Source: JBFGCT01 sp041581055 (GTDB lineage: Bacteria; Actinomycetota; Acidimicrobiia; Acidimicrobiales; Ilumatobacteraceae). Taken from it: a DNA stretch of 56,382 nucleotides. How positions within the stretch are numbered: the stretch's first letter is position 1; the number at the start of each line of letters is the position of its first letter. Both the position numbers and the translations under genes were made by a program. Location of the stretch: positions 1 through 56,382 of the forward strand of contig JBFGCT010000004.1 of NCBI GenBank assembly GCA_041581055.1, in the 5' to 3' direction. The notes beneath the pieces are model-generated. The model was not told the DNA's origin, searched no databases, and saw only the letters and a list, made by a program, of their open reading frames with translations. Below, one piece after another: positions 16,934 through 26,289 of the stretch.

Positions 16934-17713
16934 TCACGCGCCGTTGCGGATCCACGGGCGGTGCTGCCCGTGCAGCGCTCGATAGGCCCGCCGCCGCCGG
17001 CGCAGCGAGACCAGGTCGGCCAGCCCCCAGTACGTGACGAGGCCGAAGGCCTCGAGGATGATCCCGCGGCTCATCTTCGAGTGACCCGACACGCGGTCGC
17101 GGAACGTGATCGGGATCTCGACGACGCTCAGGCCGGCGCGCACCGACCGATACGTCATCTCGACCTGGAAGCCGTAGCCGCCCGCCTGGACGCCGTCGAG
17201 CCCGATGTGCTCGAGCGTCTCGCGGCGGTACACGCGGTACCCCGAGGTCGCGTCGTTGATCGCCAATCCGAGCACGATCGCCGCGTAGCGGTTGCCCCAC
17301 CGCGACAACCAGGTTCGCCGCCGCGGCCAGCCGATCACCGCGCCGCCGGGGATGTAGCGGGAGCCGATCACGACGTGGATGCCCCGTTCCGCGAGGTCGA
17401 GCATCGTCGGCAGCACGGCGGGGTCGTGGGACAGATCGGCGTCGATCTCCACCATCGCCTCGTAGCCCTCGGCGAGGCCGAGCCGGAAGGCGTGCTTGTA
17501 CGCGTCGCCGAGGCCGTTCTTGTCCGGCCGCTCGACCAGCCGGAGCCGCCGGTCGGCCGTCGCCCGCTCGGCGACGATCAGCCGCGTGTCGTCGGTGGAC
17601 GCGTCGTCGATGACCATCACGTCGGCGCCGGGCACGTGATGGTCGAGCCGGTCGAGGATCTCGGCGATGTTCGCCGCCTCGTTGTGCGTCGGGACGATGA
17701 TCAGCGTGCGCAC
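16934..17713 (-). CDS. polyprenol monophosphomannose synthase (GT2)
   Basis: Transfers mannose from GDP-mannose to a polyprenyl phosphate at the cytosolic membrane face; the product is the donor for GT-C mannosyltransferases. 259 aa, one GT-A domain without the extra membrane domain seen in some Ppm1 proteins. Motifs: VPTHNEAANI at the N-terminus, VIDDASTDDT, the DxD-type EIDADLSHDP, and GSRY...ATSGYRVYRR, then RDRVSGHSKMS, all as in dolichol-phosphate-mannose synthases. It has its own predicted leaderless promoter at 17723-17728. Neighbouring AftD-like and PIG-V-like enzymes are plausible users of lipid-linked sugars. Confidence 0.88.
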   Translation of the reverse strand: MRTLIIVPTHNEAANIAEILDRLDHHVPGADVMVIDDASTDDTRLIVAERATADRRLRLVERPDKNGLGDAYKHAFRLGLAEGYEAMVEIDADLSHDPAVLPTMLDLAERGIHVVIGSRYIPGGAVIGWPRRRTWLSRWGNRYAAIVLGLAINDATSGYRVYRRETLEHIGLDGVQAGGYGFQVEMTYRSVRAGLSVVEIPITFRDRVSGHSKMSRGIILEAFGLVTYWGLADLVSLRRRRRAYRALHGQHRPWIRNGA

Positions 17714-17722
17714 GAGTTGGGC

Positions 17723-17728
17723 ACACTA
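17723..17728 (-). promoter_or_regulatory. -10 box of mannose synthase gene, overlapping aftD stop
   Basis: TAGTGT on the minus strand, 9 nt before the GTG. Its first three bases are the TAG stop codon (17728-17726) of the upstream AftD-like gene. Confidence 0.45.
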
Positions 17729-20700
17729 TCCGCCCGAGGCGCCGTCTCCTGGCGGCCGGGCGGCGCCGAGGCGCAGCGGATGGCCCACGACGGCGCCGGC
17801 GATCACTGTGGCGACCGCGAACCAGGCGAACGGCGCCGCCCACGCGAACTGCGACGGCCAGTCTGGGCCGTCGGAGAAGTTGCGGAGTCGCTCGAGAACG
17901 ACCACCGGCGCCGACGCCACCACACCGGCGGCCAGGACGGCGGCGGGCACGAGGCGCGGCCAGCGACCTCCGAGCAACGCGACGAGCAGCGCGCCGGCCG
18001 CCGCCGCCGGACCGCCGACGACGAAGAGCACGATCACCAGCCCGGCGGCGAGCGCGGGACCGCTCGGGTCGATCCACCGGCGACCGGCCGGCGCCGGGGG
18101 CGGCCGGTCACGACGCGGCCAGGCGAGGAGGGCGAGCACGACGAGCGCCGACAGGGCGGAGAGCCACAGCCCGACGCGGACCCGTCGCTGCGGCGTCCAC
18201 TCGAGTTCGACCGTGCGCGGCTCGGCGGACGGGGCGAGCAGCCAGCCGTTGGCGTAGCCGTCGACGAGCACGGGCCGGCCGAGGTCGGCGCCGTCGACGG
18301 TCGCCCGCCAGCCGGCGTTCCAGCTCTGGTTCAGGGTGAGCCACACATGGTCGTCGGCGCTCCCGACGGTGACGTCGAGGCGGGTGGCGCCGCGGTCGCC
18401 CGCCACGACGTCGGGAACGGCGCCTTCGGTCGGTGTCGAGGTCGGCCCGTCCGAGTCGAGCACGAGCCGGTCGATGTCGAAGCCGGTCGCCGCGCCCGGC
18501 GCGGTCCGCAGGAGGTGGGCGCCGGCGCCGAGGTCGAGCGACGCCGCACACAATGTGAGGCGCAGCTCGCCGCGGTCGAGCGCCGTCTCGCGCGAGCCCT
18601 CGACGCGCGCCGCGAGCGGCTCGCCGTCCAGCTCGACGAGGTCGTCGCGGCAGCCGGTGTCGACGGCGGTCGCCCGGGGTTCGCGTCGCTCGCCGGGGAA
18701 GCGCACCTCGGCGATGCCGAGCGGAAGCGTGAGCGGGACGCCGGAGAAGTACTCGGGGCTGGTGCGCTGGTCGATCGCCGACACGGTGATCGTCGACGTC
18801 GCCGCCGCGTAGCCGGGGATCGCGATCGTGGCGGTGGCGATCCCGTCCCGCGTCGCGTCGGCGACGACGCCGAGCCGGCGCACGTCGCCGGCCTCGTTGG
18901 CGAGCGTCAGCGCCGAAGGTGTCGAGTGCCGCCCGTCGTCGAACCAGGCGATCGTCATCTCGTCGGCGGCGATCGGGGCCGCGTGCTCGATCGTCAGCGC
19001 CGCACCGGTCGAATCGCCGAACGGTGTCTGCCAGGCGGTGCGCTCGTCGCCGTCTCGGGACGAGGCGCCGCGGGCCGCCGGCACGCCGGGCAGGCGCCGG
19101 TCGGCGATGGCCAGCTCACCGTCGCCGAGCACCGACGCCAGCAGCGCGTCGCCGCCCGCCGCCGAGAGGCGGGCCTCGCCCGTCAGCCGGAACGTGCGCG
19201 CGGTCTGGGTGGCGAACTGGCGGTCGAGGGCCGGTTCCGGGGCGGTGCGGTTCGGTGTGGCCGGGTCGATCCGCTGGCGGGTCATCACGTAGGTCAGCCG
19301 CTGGTCGGCCGGCACGCCGTCGGGCAGGAGCGCGGTGTCCGCGAGGTCGGGCATGCGGACCACCCGGTCGTCGGCGACGCCGGGGAGCGTGACCTCGGCC
19401 AGCCCGACGCCGGGCTGGCCGGCGTATGAGCCGAGCGCGCCGACGTTGTCCGCCAGCACCTCGATCGTCATCGCCGTGAACGTCCCGCCCGGCAACTCGA
19501 CCGGCTGGCCGGGAACCGCGCGCGAGCGCTCGTCGAGCGCGACGTCGAGCGAGCGGCCGTCCTGCTCGCCGCCGTCGAGCGTGATGCGCGCTTCGGTGAT
19601 GAAGCGGTTCGTCGCCCCGGTCGTCGGCTGGAGCAGCGTCACCGACCCCGGGTCGACCGGTGCGCGCAGCTCGACGACCCACCGCAGGCCGGCGGTCTCG
19701 TCGAACACGCCGGCCCGCCAGGCCGTCGCCGGGTCGCCGTCGAGCGCGAAGTGCGGTGCGTCCTCTGGCGTGTAGGCGATGCGGTTGCCGTAGTAGCTCG
19801 CCCTCACATCGGCGACGTCGCCGCGGTGGACGGCGACGGTCTGGTCGGCGCGCCGGTCGCCGAACACGTCCAGGTCGTTGTCGCCGGGATCGTCGACGAG
19901 CCACAGCGGCCCGTCGGCCTCGAGCGCGCCCCGGTTCGAGCCGATCGTCGACCAGTGCCGGCCCCGCTTGCGGTTGGTGTCGGTGACCACCCACCAGGGG
20001 TCGTCGCCCAGCGCGGCCGGGTCGAGTTCGCCGGCGACCGCCAGCCGGTCGAGTGTGGCGCTGTAGAGCACCGGCCGTCCCGCCTCGAGCAGCCCGGCGA
20101 GCAGCCCGGCGCCCGCCAGGTCGACCAGTCCGTCGCCGCTGCCGGCGACGACGAGCGGCGCGGCGGCGGGGACGACCGAGACGGTCGGCGCGTCGCCGAG
20201 GTCGAACGCGGCGACGCTCGGGAACGACTCGGCGGCGTCGGGCCGGGCCAGCGTGAGCCCGTCGATCAGCGGGATCACCGTCCGGTCGGTCGTCGCCGGG
20301 CCGGCGTGGTCGGGCGCGCCGAGCGCGCCGACGATGTCGGTCCACAGCGGGCCGGGCCGGGCCAGCCGGTACCGCTCGTGCTCGAGGTCGTTGCGCGTCA
20401 CCACGGTCTCGACGTCGAACAACGCGGCGATCGGGGCGAGCGACTCGGGCTCGAACCACCCCTCCGCCAGCCGGCGCTCGAACGCGTTGAGCAGGTCGGC
20501 GGTCCCGGCGCCGCCGAGCGGCACCAACTCGCGGGCGAGGTACGGGCGGTCGATCAGGCCCGGCAGGACCGGGTCGACCGTGCCGCCCCAGCGGTGGTTG
20601 GCGAAGTCCGCGCCGGGCAGCTCGTAGACGCGTCCCGTCCCGGTCGAGTCGAGCCAGGAGGCGAGCTCGGTCTCGTAGGCCGGAAGCGTCTCGTCGCGCA

Positions 20701-21988
20701 GCAGCGAGGGGGTCAGCGCCGTCCCGGTGAACCAGGGGAACAGCTGGACCGCGACGAGGGCGACGGCGGCGAGCGGGACGAGGTCGGCGTAGCCCTGACC
20801 GGTCGTCGCCGCCACCCGTTCCCGCAGCCACTCCACGCCGGCGCCGGCCCCGAACGCCAACGCCAAGATCACCAGCGGCGCCGCCCGCGGTGTCGACCGG
20901 AGCGCCTGGCCGACGGTGTTGTCGGTCGCCAGCCGCTCGAACAGCACGCCGTAGAGGGTGGAGTCGCCGAGCGGGGCCGCGCCGACGCTGATCGCCAGGC
21001 CGGTCAGGAGGAGGAGCGCGGCGAACGCCCGTCCGGGGAACCGGGCGAGCAGACCGAGCAGCGCCAGCCCGGCGATCGTGAATCCGAGGGTCATCAGGAA
21101 CGGGTTGTTGATGTACGGCGGCGACGGCCCGACCCACGCGTCGAGGCGGTCCCCGCCGTAGAAGAACCAGTAGCCGAGCCCGCGCAGGATCTCGTTCGGC
21201 GTGCTCGCGCCGGCGACGGCCTGATAGGTCTCGGTGTACCGCAGGATCGGCAGCCCGTAGGCCCCCTGCACGCTCAACCCGGCGATCCACCACGCCGACA
21301 CGCCGGCGGTCAGCGCACCGATCTTCGCCGCCGCCAGGCCGGCCGCCCGGGCGCCGACTCGACCGCTGACCACGTCGGCGACGAGCCATAACATGGGGGC
21401 GAGCCCGGCGAAGACGAGCGACGTCGCGTTGACGCTGCCGACCAGCGCGACGACCAGGGCGAACGCGGCCGCCGGCCGCCAGCTCCTCGTGCGCGCGGCG
21501 CGGGCGGCGAGGAGGATCATCCACGGCATCGCCGCCCAGGGCGCGAGGATCACCGACAGGCGGGCGAGGTAGCTCAGCAGGTAGGGGCTGAAGGCGTAGA
21601 ACGCGGCGGCGACGACGCTCCCGCCGACCCGCCATCCCATCCACCGCGCCAGCCGGTAGGTCCCGACCGCGGCGGCGAAGACCATCGTCGCCCACAGGAG
21701 CCGCTGGGTCAGCCAGTCCGGGACCGCGACGCGCTCCATCAGCCAGTAGTACGGGCCGAGCGGGAACAGGTAGCCGATGTTCTGGTGCGGCACCGTCCCG
21801 GCGCCGACGCTCGGGTCCCACATGGTCGCCGCGTTCGACACCACGTCGCCCGGGTCGATCGTCAGGTAGCTCTTCGTGTCGGCGCTGACCCGGCCGGGGC
21901 GGGTGAGCAGCATCGGGACGTAGGTGACGACCGCAAGGACCAGGGTCACCGCGCGGTCGGGATGCCGGCGGACCCACGCCGGGGTCAT
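17726..21988 (-). CDS. AftD-like alpha-(1->3)-arabinofuranosyltransferase, copy 2
   Basis: A giant GT-C membrane glycosyltransferase of 1420 aa, close to the roughly 1400 aa of mycobacterial AftD. The N-terminal membrane half (about residues 1-420, eleven or more helices) has the first external loop acidic motif ADTK (Asp37) typical of the DUF3367/AftD family and the later GSVNATSLVFAG helix. The large extracytoplasmic part contains discoidin-like carbohydrate-binding modules (FALDGDPATAW around residue 750 and a second DERTAWQTPFG segment). Two to four helices close the protein. It should use decaprenyl-phosphoarabinose to extend arabinan outside the membrane. The ATG overlaps the stop of copy 1 (ATGA). 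The upstream in-frame extension beyond 21988 is a shadow of copy 1. Confidence 0.85.
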   Translation of the reverse strand: MTPAWVRRHPDRAVTLVLAVVTYVPMLLTRPGRVSADTKSYLTIDPGDVVSNAATMWDPSVGAGTVPHQNIGYLFPLGPYYWLMERVAVPDWLTQRLLWATMVFAAAVGTYRLARWMGWRVGGSVVAAAFYAFSPYLLSYLARLSVILAPWAAMPWMILLAARAARTRSWRPAAAFALVVALVGSVNATSLVFAGLAPMLWLVADVVSGRVGARAAGLAAAKIGALTAGVSAWWIAGLSVQGAYGLPILRYTETYQAVAGASTPNEILRGLGYWFFYGGDRLDAWVGPSPPYINNPFLMTLGFTIAGLALLGLLARFPGRAFAALLLLTGLAISVGAAPLGDSTLYGVLFERLATDNTVGQALRSTPRAAPLVILALAFGAGAGVEWLRERVAATTGQGYADLVPLAAVALVAVQLFPWFTGTALTPSLLRDETLPAYETELASWLDSTGTGRVYELPGADFANHRWGGTVDPVLPGLIDRPYLARELVPLGGAGTADLLNAFERRLAEGWFEPESLAPIAALFDVETVVTRNDLEHERYRLARPGPLWTDIVGALGAPDHAGPATTDRTVIPLIDGLTLARPDAAESFPSVAAFDLGDAPTVSVVPAAAPLVVAGSGDGLVDLAGAGLLAGLLEAGRPVLYSATLDRLAVAGELDPAALGDDPWWVVTDTNRKRGRHWSTIGSNRGALEADGPLWLVDDPGDNDLDVFGDRRADQTVAVHRGDVADVRASYYGNRIAYTPEDAPHFALDGDPATAWRAGVFDETAGLRWVVELRAPVDPGSVTLLQPTTGATNRFITEARITLDGGEQDGRSLDVALDERSRAVPGQPVELPGGTFTAMTIEVLADNVGALGSYAGQPGVGLAEVTLPGVADDRVVRMPDLADTALLPDGVPADQRLTYVMTRQRIDPATPNRTAPEPALDRQFATQTARTFRLTGEARLSAAGGDALLASVLGDGELAIADRRLPGVPAARGASSRDGDERTAWQTPFGDSTGAALTIEHAAPIAADEMTIAWFDDGRHSTPSALTLANEAGDVRRLGVVADATRDGIATATIAIPGYAAATSTITVSAIDQRTSPEYFSGVPLTLPLGIAEVRFPGERREPRATAVDTGCRDDLVELDGEPLAARVEGSRETALDRGELRLTLCAASLDLGAGAHLLRTAPGAATGFDIDRLVLDSDGPTSTPTEGAVPDVVAGDRGATRLDVTVGSADDHVWLTLNQSWNAGWRATVDGADLGRPVLVDGYANGWLLAPSAEPRTVELEWTPQRRVRVGLWLSALSALVVLALLAWPRRDRPPPAPAGRRWIDPSGPALAAGLVIVLFVVGGPAAAAGALLVALLGGRWPRLVPAAVLAAGVVASAPVVVLERLRNFSDGPDWPSQFAWAAPFAWFAVATVIAGAVVGHPLRLGAARPPGDGASGG

Positions 21989-24900
21989 TCGGCCGCGCCC
22001 TTGCGCCGACTCCACGACACGCCGAGCGCGCCGACCGCGATGCACACGACCGAGAACAGCGCCAGCCCGTTCAGCCGCTCGACCCCCTCGGTCCATCCGG
22101 CGTCGGGCCGCGGGCGGTTCCTCCGCAGGATGGCGATCGTGGCGACCGCGACGAGCAGCGCGGCGGACAGCCCGACCAGTTCGAGCAGGCGGTCGACGGC
22201 GCGGACGGCCGTATGGCGGGCGGCCAGCACGAGCGCCGCCCCGACGACCAGCGAGACCGCCCCCCACTCGGGCCCGATCACGAGCGTGCCGGCGACGACG
22301 AGCACGATCGCCGACGCCATGGCCGTGCCCCGGCGGTCGACCGGGCGCCGCCAGTGCGGCGACGGCTCGGCGAGCGCCAGCACCGGGCGCCGCCCCCTGG
22401 TCACCGCGGCGATGACGAGGCACGCCAGCGCGCCGAGCGCGGAGAGCAGCAGTCCGACGGTGACCGGGGTCTGGGCGGTCCAGGAGATCTCGACCCTCAC
22501 CGGCCCGGCCGCCGGCGGCAGCCGCCACCCGTTGAACCCGCCGTCGACGAGTGTCGGCGGGCCGAGCGACGCGCCGTCGACGCGCGCCGACCAGGCCTCG
22601 TTGAACCCCTCGCCGTGCACGAGCCAACAACCGTCCGGGCAGTCGGTCACGGTCACCACGCGGCGACGGGCGTCGTCGACGTCGACCACCACGCCGGCGG
22701 CGGCCGCGACCGCCGGGCCGGCGGCCGGATCGCCGGCCCGGTCGGCGAGCACGACGCGGTCGACCGTCAAGCCGGTTGCCGCCCGTCCTGTCGAGACGAG
22801 CCGGTGCTCGCCGGCGTCGAGCGCGAGCGGGCCGCCGCACACCGTCGCGGCGATCGGCTCGCCGTCGAGCAGCCGGCCGAGCGTGGTCTCGAACGACAGG
22901 GGGACGGGCCGACCGTCGAGCTCCAGCAGGTCGGGTGTGCACGTTCGCCCGACGATGGTCGAGTCGTCGCGGGAGGTGATCGGCAGACCGGCGCCGGACA
23001 GCTCGGCGACCGCCGCCGGCAACGCGACGACCTCGCCGAAGCGGCGGTCGACGGTGGTGGCGCCATCGGTGCCGGTCACCGTCAGGGTGACCGCCCCGGG
23101 GGCCAGCTCGCGGGGCAACTCGATCGTGCTCCGACCGCCGGCGTCGGGCGGCGGGACCGGCAGGTCGTAGCTGGCCCGCCCGTCGCCGATCCGCAGTGTC
23201 GTGATCGTGACGAGATCGCCGACCGGCTGGGTCAGTTCCAAGACGGGCCCGACCGGGTCGATCGTCGGGATGGACAGCGTCGCGCCGACGGCGCCGTCGA
23301 TCGGGGTGATCCACGACGTCGAGCCGTCGCCGTCGAGGGCCGCGGCGCCGCCGTGGCGCGCCGCGCCGCTCAGTCGCCGATCCGCGACGGCGCCCCGGGC
23401 GGCGCCGGCCAGCGCCCCGATGACCGCGTCGTCCGCCTGGCGATCGAGCCGCAGCGTGACGTCGGCGCCGACGGCTCGCTCGGCGGGCAGCGAGAAGGCG
23501 CGGGCCAGCCGCGGTTCGGGATCGGCGCGCCACCGGTCGAGCGGGTCGGCGCGGAGACGGGTCAGCACGATCGACAGCGGCCCGCCCGCGAGGTCCTCGA
23601 GCGCGGCGGCCGGCGGGCGGATCAGCTCGACGGTCGGCCCGAGGCCGACATCGACCTCGGAGAAGCCGACGCCCGCCCGCGACGCCGCCACCGCCTGGTC
23701 GCCGGTCGTCACCGCGGTGATCTCGATCTCGACGGTCCCCGATCCGTCGATCGCGAGTTCGACGCGCTGGCCCTGCGGGCCGGTCGACTCGTCGGTCAGC
23801 TCGATCTCGTCGGAATCCGTGCCGTCCTGGGTGACGGCGACGGCGGTGATCCGCCGCCCGCCCGGCGGGGGCGCCGGTTGGCGGAGGGTCATCGAGTCGG
23901 CCGACCCGGCGACGTGCAGCCGGATGCGCTCGCCGACCGGGTCGCCGTGGTCGCCGACCAGCCAGGCCGTGTCCGGGTCGCCGTCGATCGCGTGCGCCGC
24001 GCGGTGCTCGGGGAGGTAGGCGAACGGCTCGCCGTACGCTGACGCGACCGCCGTGACCGGCCCGTCCTGGACGGCGATCGTCTGAAGCGCGGGATCGTCG
24101 CGCTCGAAGACGGCGAGGCGTTGGTCGGCGTTGGTGGCGACGAGCACGTCGTCGTCCGGCCCGCCCGGCTCGGTGTGCCCGTGCACGTCCTGCGAGCCGC
24201 GCCAATGATGGGCGCGATCGCGGTTGGAGTCGGTCACCACGAGCGGCGTCCCGGCCTGCAGCTGTGACGTGCGGTCGGCGTCCGACAGCGACGCGCTGTA
24301 CAGGATCAGCTCGTCGCCGGAGATGATCCCGGCCGCCGCCGCGTCGACGAGCCCGTCCCCGGATCCGGCGACGATCACCGGCGCCGTCTTGACCCGCTCG
24401 ACGCCGGGGGAGTCCTCGACGCCGACGAGCACGACGGGCGCGATCGCCGTGCCGACGCGCGCGTCGGCCAGCGACGCGGGGTCGACCATCGGGACGGTCG
24501 GGGCGCTGACGAACGGCTCGCCGAACCGTCGGACGCCGGTCATGCCGGGCGGTGGGGGATCGGTCAGCAGGCCGTCGACGGTCTCCGGCCGCGGGGTGCG
24601 GAACCGCTCGAACTCGAGGTCGTTGGCGACCCAGACCGTGCCGGCGCCGAGCAGCCGAGCGACCGGGGCGACCGCCGCGGCCTCCGCCGTCCCCTCCTGG
24701 AAGCGGTCGTCGAGGGCGTACAGCAGGTCCATCGCCGCGGCGCTGCCCAGGGGGAGCAGGTCGCGCGTGATCAGCGGGCGGTCGGTGAGCGCGACCAGTG
24801 GTTGGTCGACGGTGTACCCCCAGCGGAACGCGCCGAACTCGGCCCCGGGCAGCTGGAGGACCCGTCCTCGGCCGTCGGCGTCGAGCGCGGCCGCCGCCTC

Positions 24901-26289
24901 GGTCCACGCCGCCGGTGGCGCCTGGTCGCGGTCGATCGCCGGGTCGACGAGCTCGAAGCGCCAGAGCGACGGGAGGTTGGCCAGCACGAGCAGCACGATC
25001 GCGCCGGCGGCGACGGTCCGCGGCCGAGGGCGCCAGGGCCGCCGGTCGGCGAGCGCGTCGTGCGGGATGGCCGCGACGAGCGAGCCCGCTCCGAGGGCCA
25101 GCCCGAGCACGACCAGCGGCAGGGCGCGGGTGCTGCTGCGCAGGGCCAGCGCGAGACCGGACCCGTCGTCGTTGGCGAGCAGCGATATCAGTGGCGAGGA
25201 GGCGCCGATCGGGTGGACGCCGACCGACAGGACCACGCCGACGGCGACGAGCAGCGCGGCGAACCGGCGGAACGTCGACGTCGTGACGGCGATACCCGCG
25301 AGACCGGTCAACGTCACGGCGTAGCCCACCGCCACCATGCGCGTGCTCGTCAGGTAGTCGATCGCCGAGCTGGTGGCGGGGCCGAACGGGTCGCGGATGT
25401 AGAACAGCCAGTACCCGAGGCCGCGCAGCACCTCCGACCCCGTGGAGCTGTGGCTCACGTCGGCCAGCGTCTCGGAGTAGGCGAGCACCGGCGCGCCGTG
25501 GCGCGACTGGACGACGAGCATCGCCATCCACCACAGCGAGACGAGTGTGCAGAGCACGCCGGTCCGCATCGCGATCGCCGCCGCCTCGCGCCAGGTCACG
25601 ACGCGCGCCCAGGCCGCGTGCACGAGCCACAGCACCGGCGCAGGGGCGACCAGCGCCAGGGCGGTCGCGTTGGCCGAGCCGACCGTGGCGACGACCAGCG
25701 CGATCAGCGCCGGCTCGCGCCACGGCGCGAGCCGGCGCCGCCAGCCGTCGTGGTCGCCGCCCTCGGCAGCCCGCGCCGTGGCGCCGATCGTCAGCCCGAC
25801 GATCCATCCCAGACCGGCCCAGGGGAGGAGGAGAAGGGACGTGCGCGAGATGTAGGGGAGCAGGAACGGCGAGAGCTGGTAGAGCAACGCCGCGGCCAGC
25901 GCCGCGGACCCGCGCAGTCCGAGCCGGACGGCGGTTCGGTGCACACCCCAGCCGGCGAGGAACATGATCGAGCCGATCCACAGCCGGTGGGCCACCCAGT
26001 CCGGAACGCCGGCCGCGTCGAACAGCCGGTACCAGGGTCCGCCCGGCCAGAGGTAGGTGATCTGCTGGTGGGGAACCCATCCGGCGAACTGCTCGCTCTC
26101 GAGCGTCGACGTGGCGCGGCCGAGCAATCCGCCGGGGTCGAGGTACAGGTAGAGCTTGGTGTCGGCGGGCATCCGGCCCGGCGAGCTGAGCAGCGCCGGG
26201 AGGTAGGCGATCGCCGCGAGCGCGGCGACGGCGAGGGACGACGAGTGCCCCTCCGTGCGGGCGCTCCACCGACGCGTGGGCGAGGTCAC
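21985..26289 (-). CDS. AftD-like alpha-(1->3)-arabinofuranosyltransferase, copy 1
   Basis: Paralogue of the next gene, 1434 aa with the same architecture: N-terminal GT-C membrane domain with acidic motif ADTK (Asp43) followed by a DPGG stretch, the GSANATALALVAPAP helix, a long periplasm-side region with discoidin-like modules (HAIDGDPDTAW; LDGDGSTSWITP), and C-terminal helices. The copies share motif order but differ in most residues, so the duplication is old and the two may make different linkages. GTG start at 26289 overlaps the stop of the GT-C gene before it (GTGA). Located between enzymes of lipid-linked sugar metabolism, it is a candidate user of decaprenyl-phosphoarabinose. Confidence 0.85.
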   Translation of the reverse strand: MTSPTRRWSARTEGHSSSLAVAALAAIAYLPALLSSPGRMPADTKLYLYLDPGGLLGRATSTLESEQFAGWVPHQQITYLWPGGPWYRLFDAAGVPDWVAHRLWIGSIMFLAGWGVHRTAVRLGLRGSAALAAALLYQLSPFLLPYISRTSLLLLPWAGLGWIVGLTIGATARAAEGGDHDGWRRRLAPWREPALIALVVATVGSANATALALVAPAPVLWLVHAAWARVVTWREAAAIAMRTGVLCTLVSLWWMAMLVVQSRHGAPVLAYSETLADVSHSSTGSEVLRGLGYWLFYIRDPFGPATSSAIDYLTSTRMVAVGYAVTLTGLAGIAVTTSTFRRFAALLVAVGVVLSVGVHPIGASSPLISLLANDDGSGLALALRSSTRALPLVVLGLALGAGSLVAAIPHDALADRRPWRPRPRTVAAGAIVLLVLANLPSLWRFELVDPAIDRDQAPPAAWTEAAAALDADGRGRVLQLPGAEFGAFRWGYTVDQPLVALTDRPLITRDLLPLGSAAAMDLLYALDDRFQEGTAEAAAVAPVARLLGAGTVWVANDLEFERFRTPRPETVDGLLTDPPPPGMTGVRRFGEPFVSAPTVPMVDPASLADARVGTAIAPVVLVGVEDSPGVERVKTAPVIVAGSGDGLVDAAAAGIISGDELILYSASLSDADRTSQLQAGTPLVVTDSNRDRAHHWRGSQDVHGHTEPGGPDDDVLVATNADQRLAVFERDDPALQTIAVQDGPVTAVASAYGEPFAYLPEHRAAHAIDGDPDTAWLVGDHGDPVGERIRLHVAGSADSMTLRQPAPPPGGRRITAVAVTQDGTDSDEIELTDESTGPQGQRVELAIDGSGTVEIEITAVTTGDQAVAASRAGVGFSEVDVGLGPTVELIRPPAAALEDLAGGPLSIVLTRLRADPLDRWRADPEPRLARAFSLPAERAVGADVTLRLDRQADDAVIGALAGAARGAVADRRLSGAARHGGAAALDGDGSTSWITPIDGAVGATLSIPTIDPVGPVLELTQPVGDLVTITTLRIGDGRASYDLPVPPPDAGGRSTIELPRELAPGAVTLTVTGTDGATTVDRRFGEVVALPAAVAELSGAGLPITSRDDSTIVGRTCTPDLLELDGRPVPLSFETTLGRLLDGEPIAATVCGGPLALDAGEHRLVSTGRAATGLTVDRVVLADRAGDPAAGPAVAAAAGVVVDVDDARRRVVTVTDCPDGCWLVHGEGFNEAWSARVDGASLGPPTLVDGGFNGWRLPPAAGPVRVEISWTAQTPVTVGLLLSALGALACLVIAAVTRGRRPVLALAEPSPHWRRPVDRRGTAMASAIVLVVAGTLVIGPEWGAVSLVVGAALVLAARHTAVRAVDRLLELVGLSAALLVAVATIAILRRNRPRPDAGWTEGVERLNGLALFSVVCIAVGALGVSWSRRKGAAE

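Noticed and set aside
16961..19429. 822-residue plus-strand frame opposite the mannose synthase and AftD-like genes
   Set aside because: Composition (Arg, Gly, His, Asp repeats) is that of a GC-rich antisense shadow; the minus-strand genes have membrane helices and family motifs.
21989..26269. N-terminal extension of the second AftD-like frame over the whole first copy (2847 residues in total)
   Set aside because: The extension is low-complexity Arg/Ala sequence; the true N-terminus begins at the ATG overlapping the stop of copy 1.
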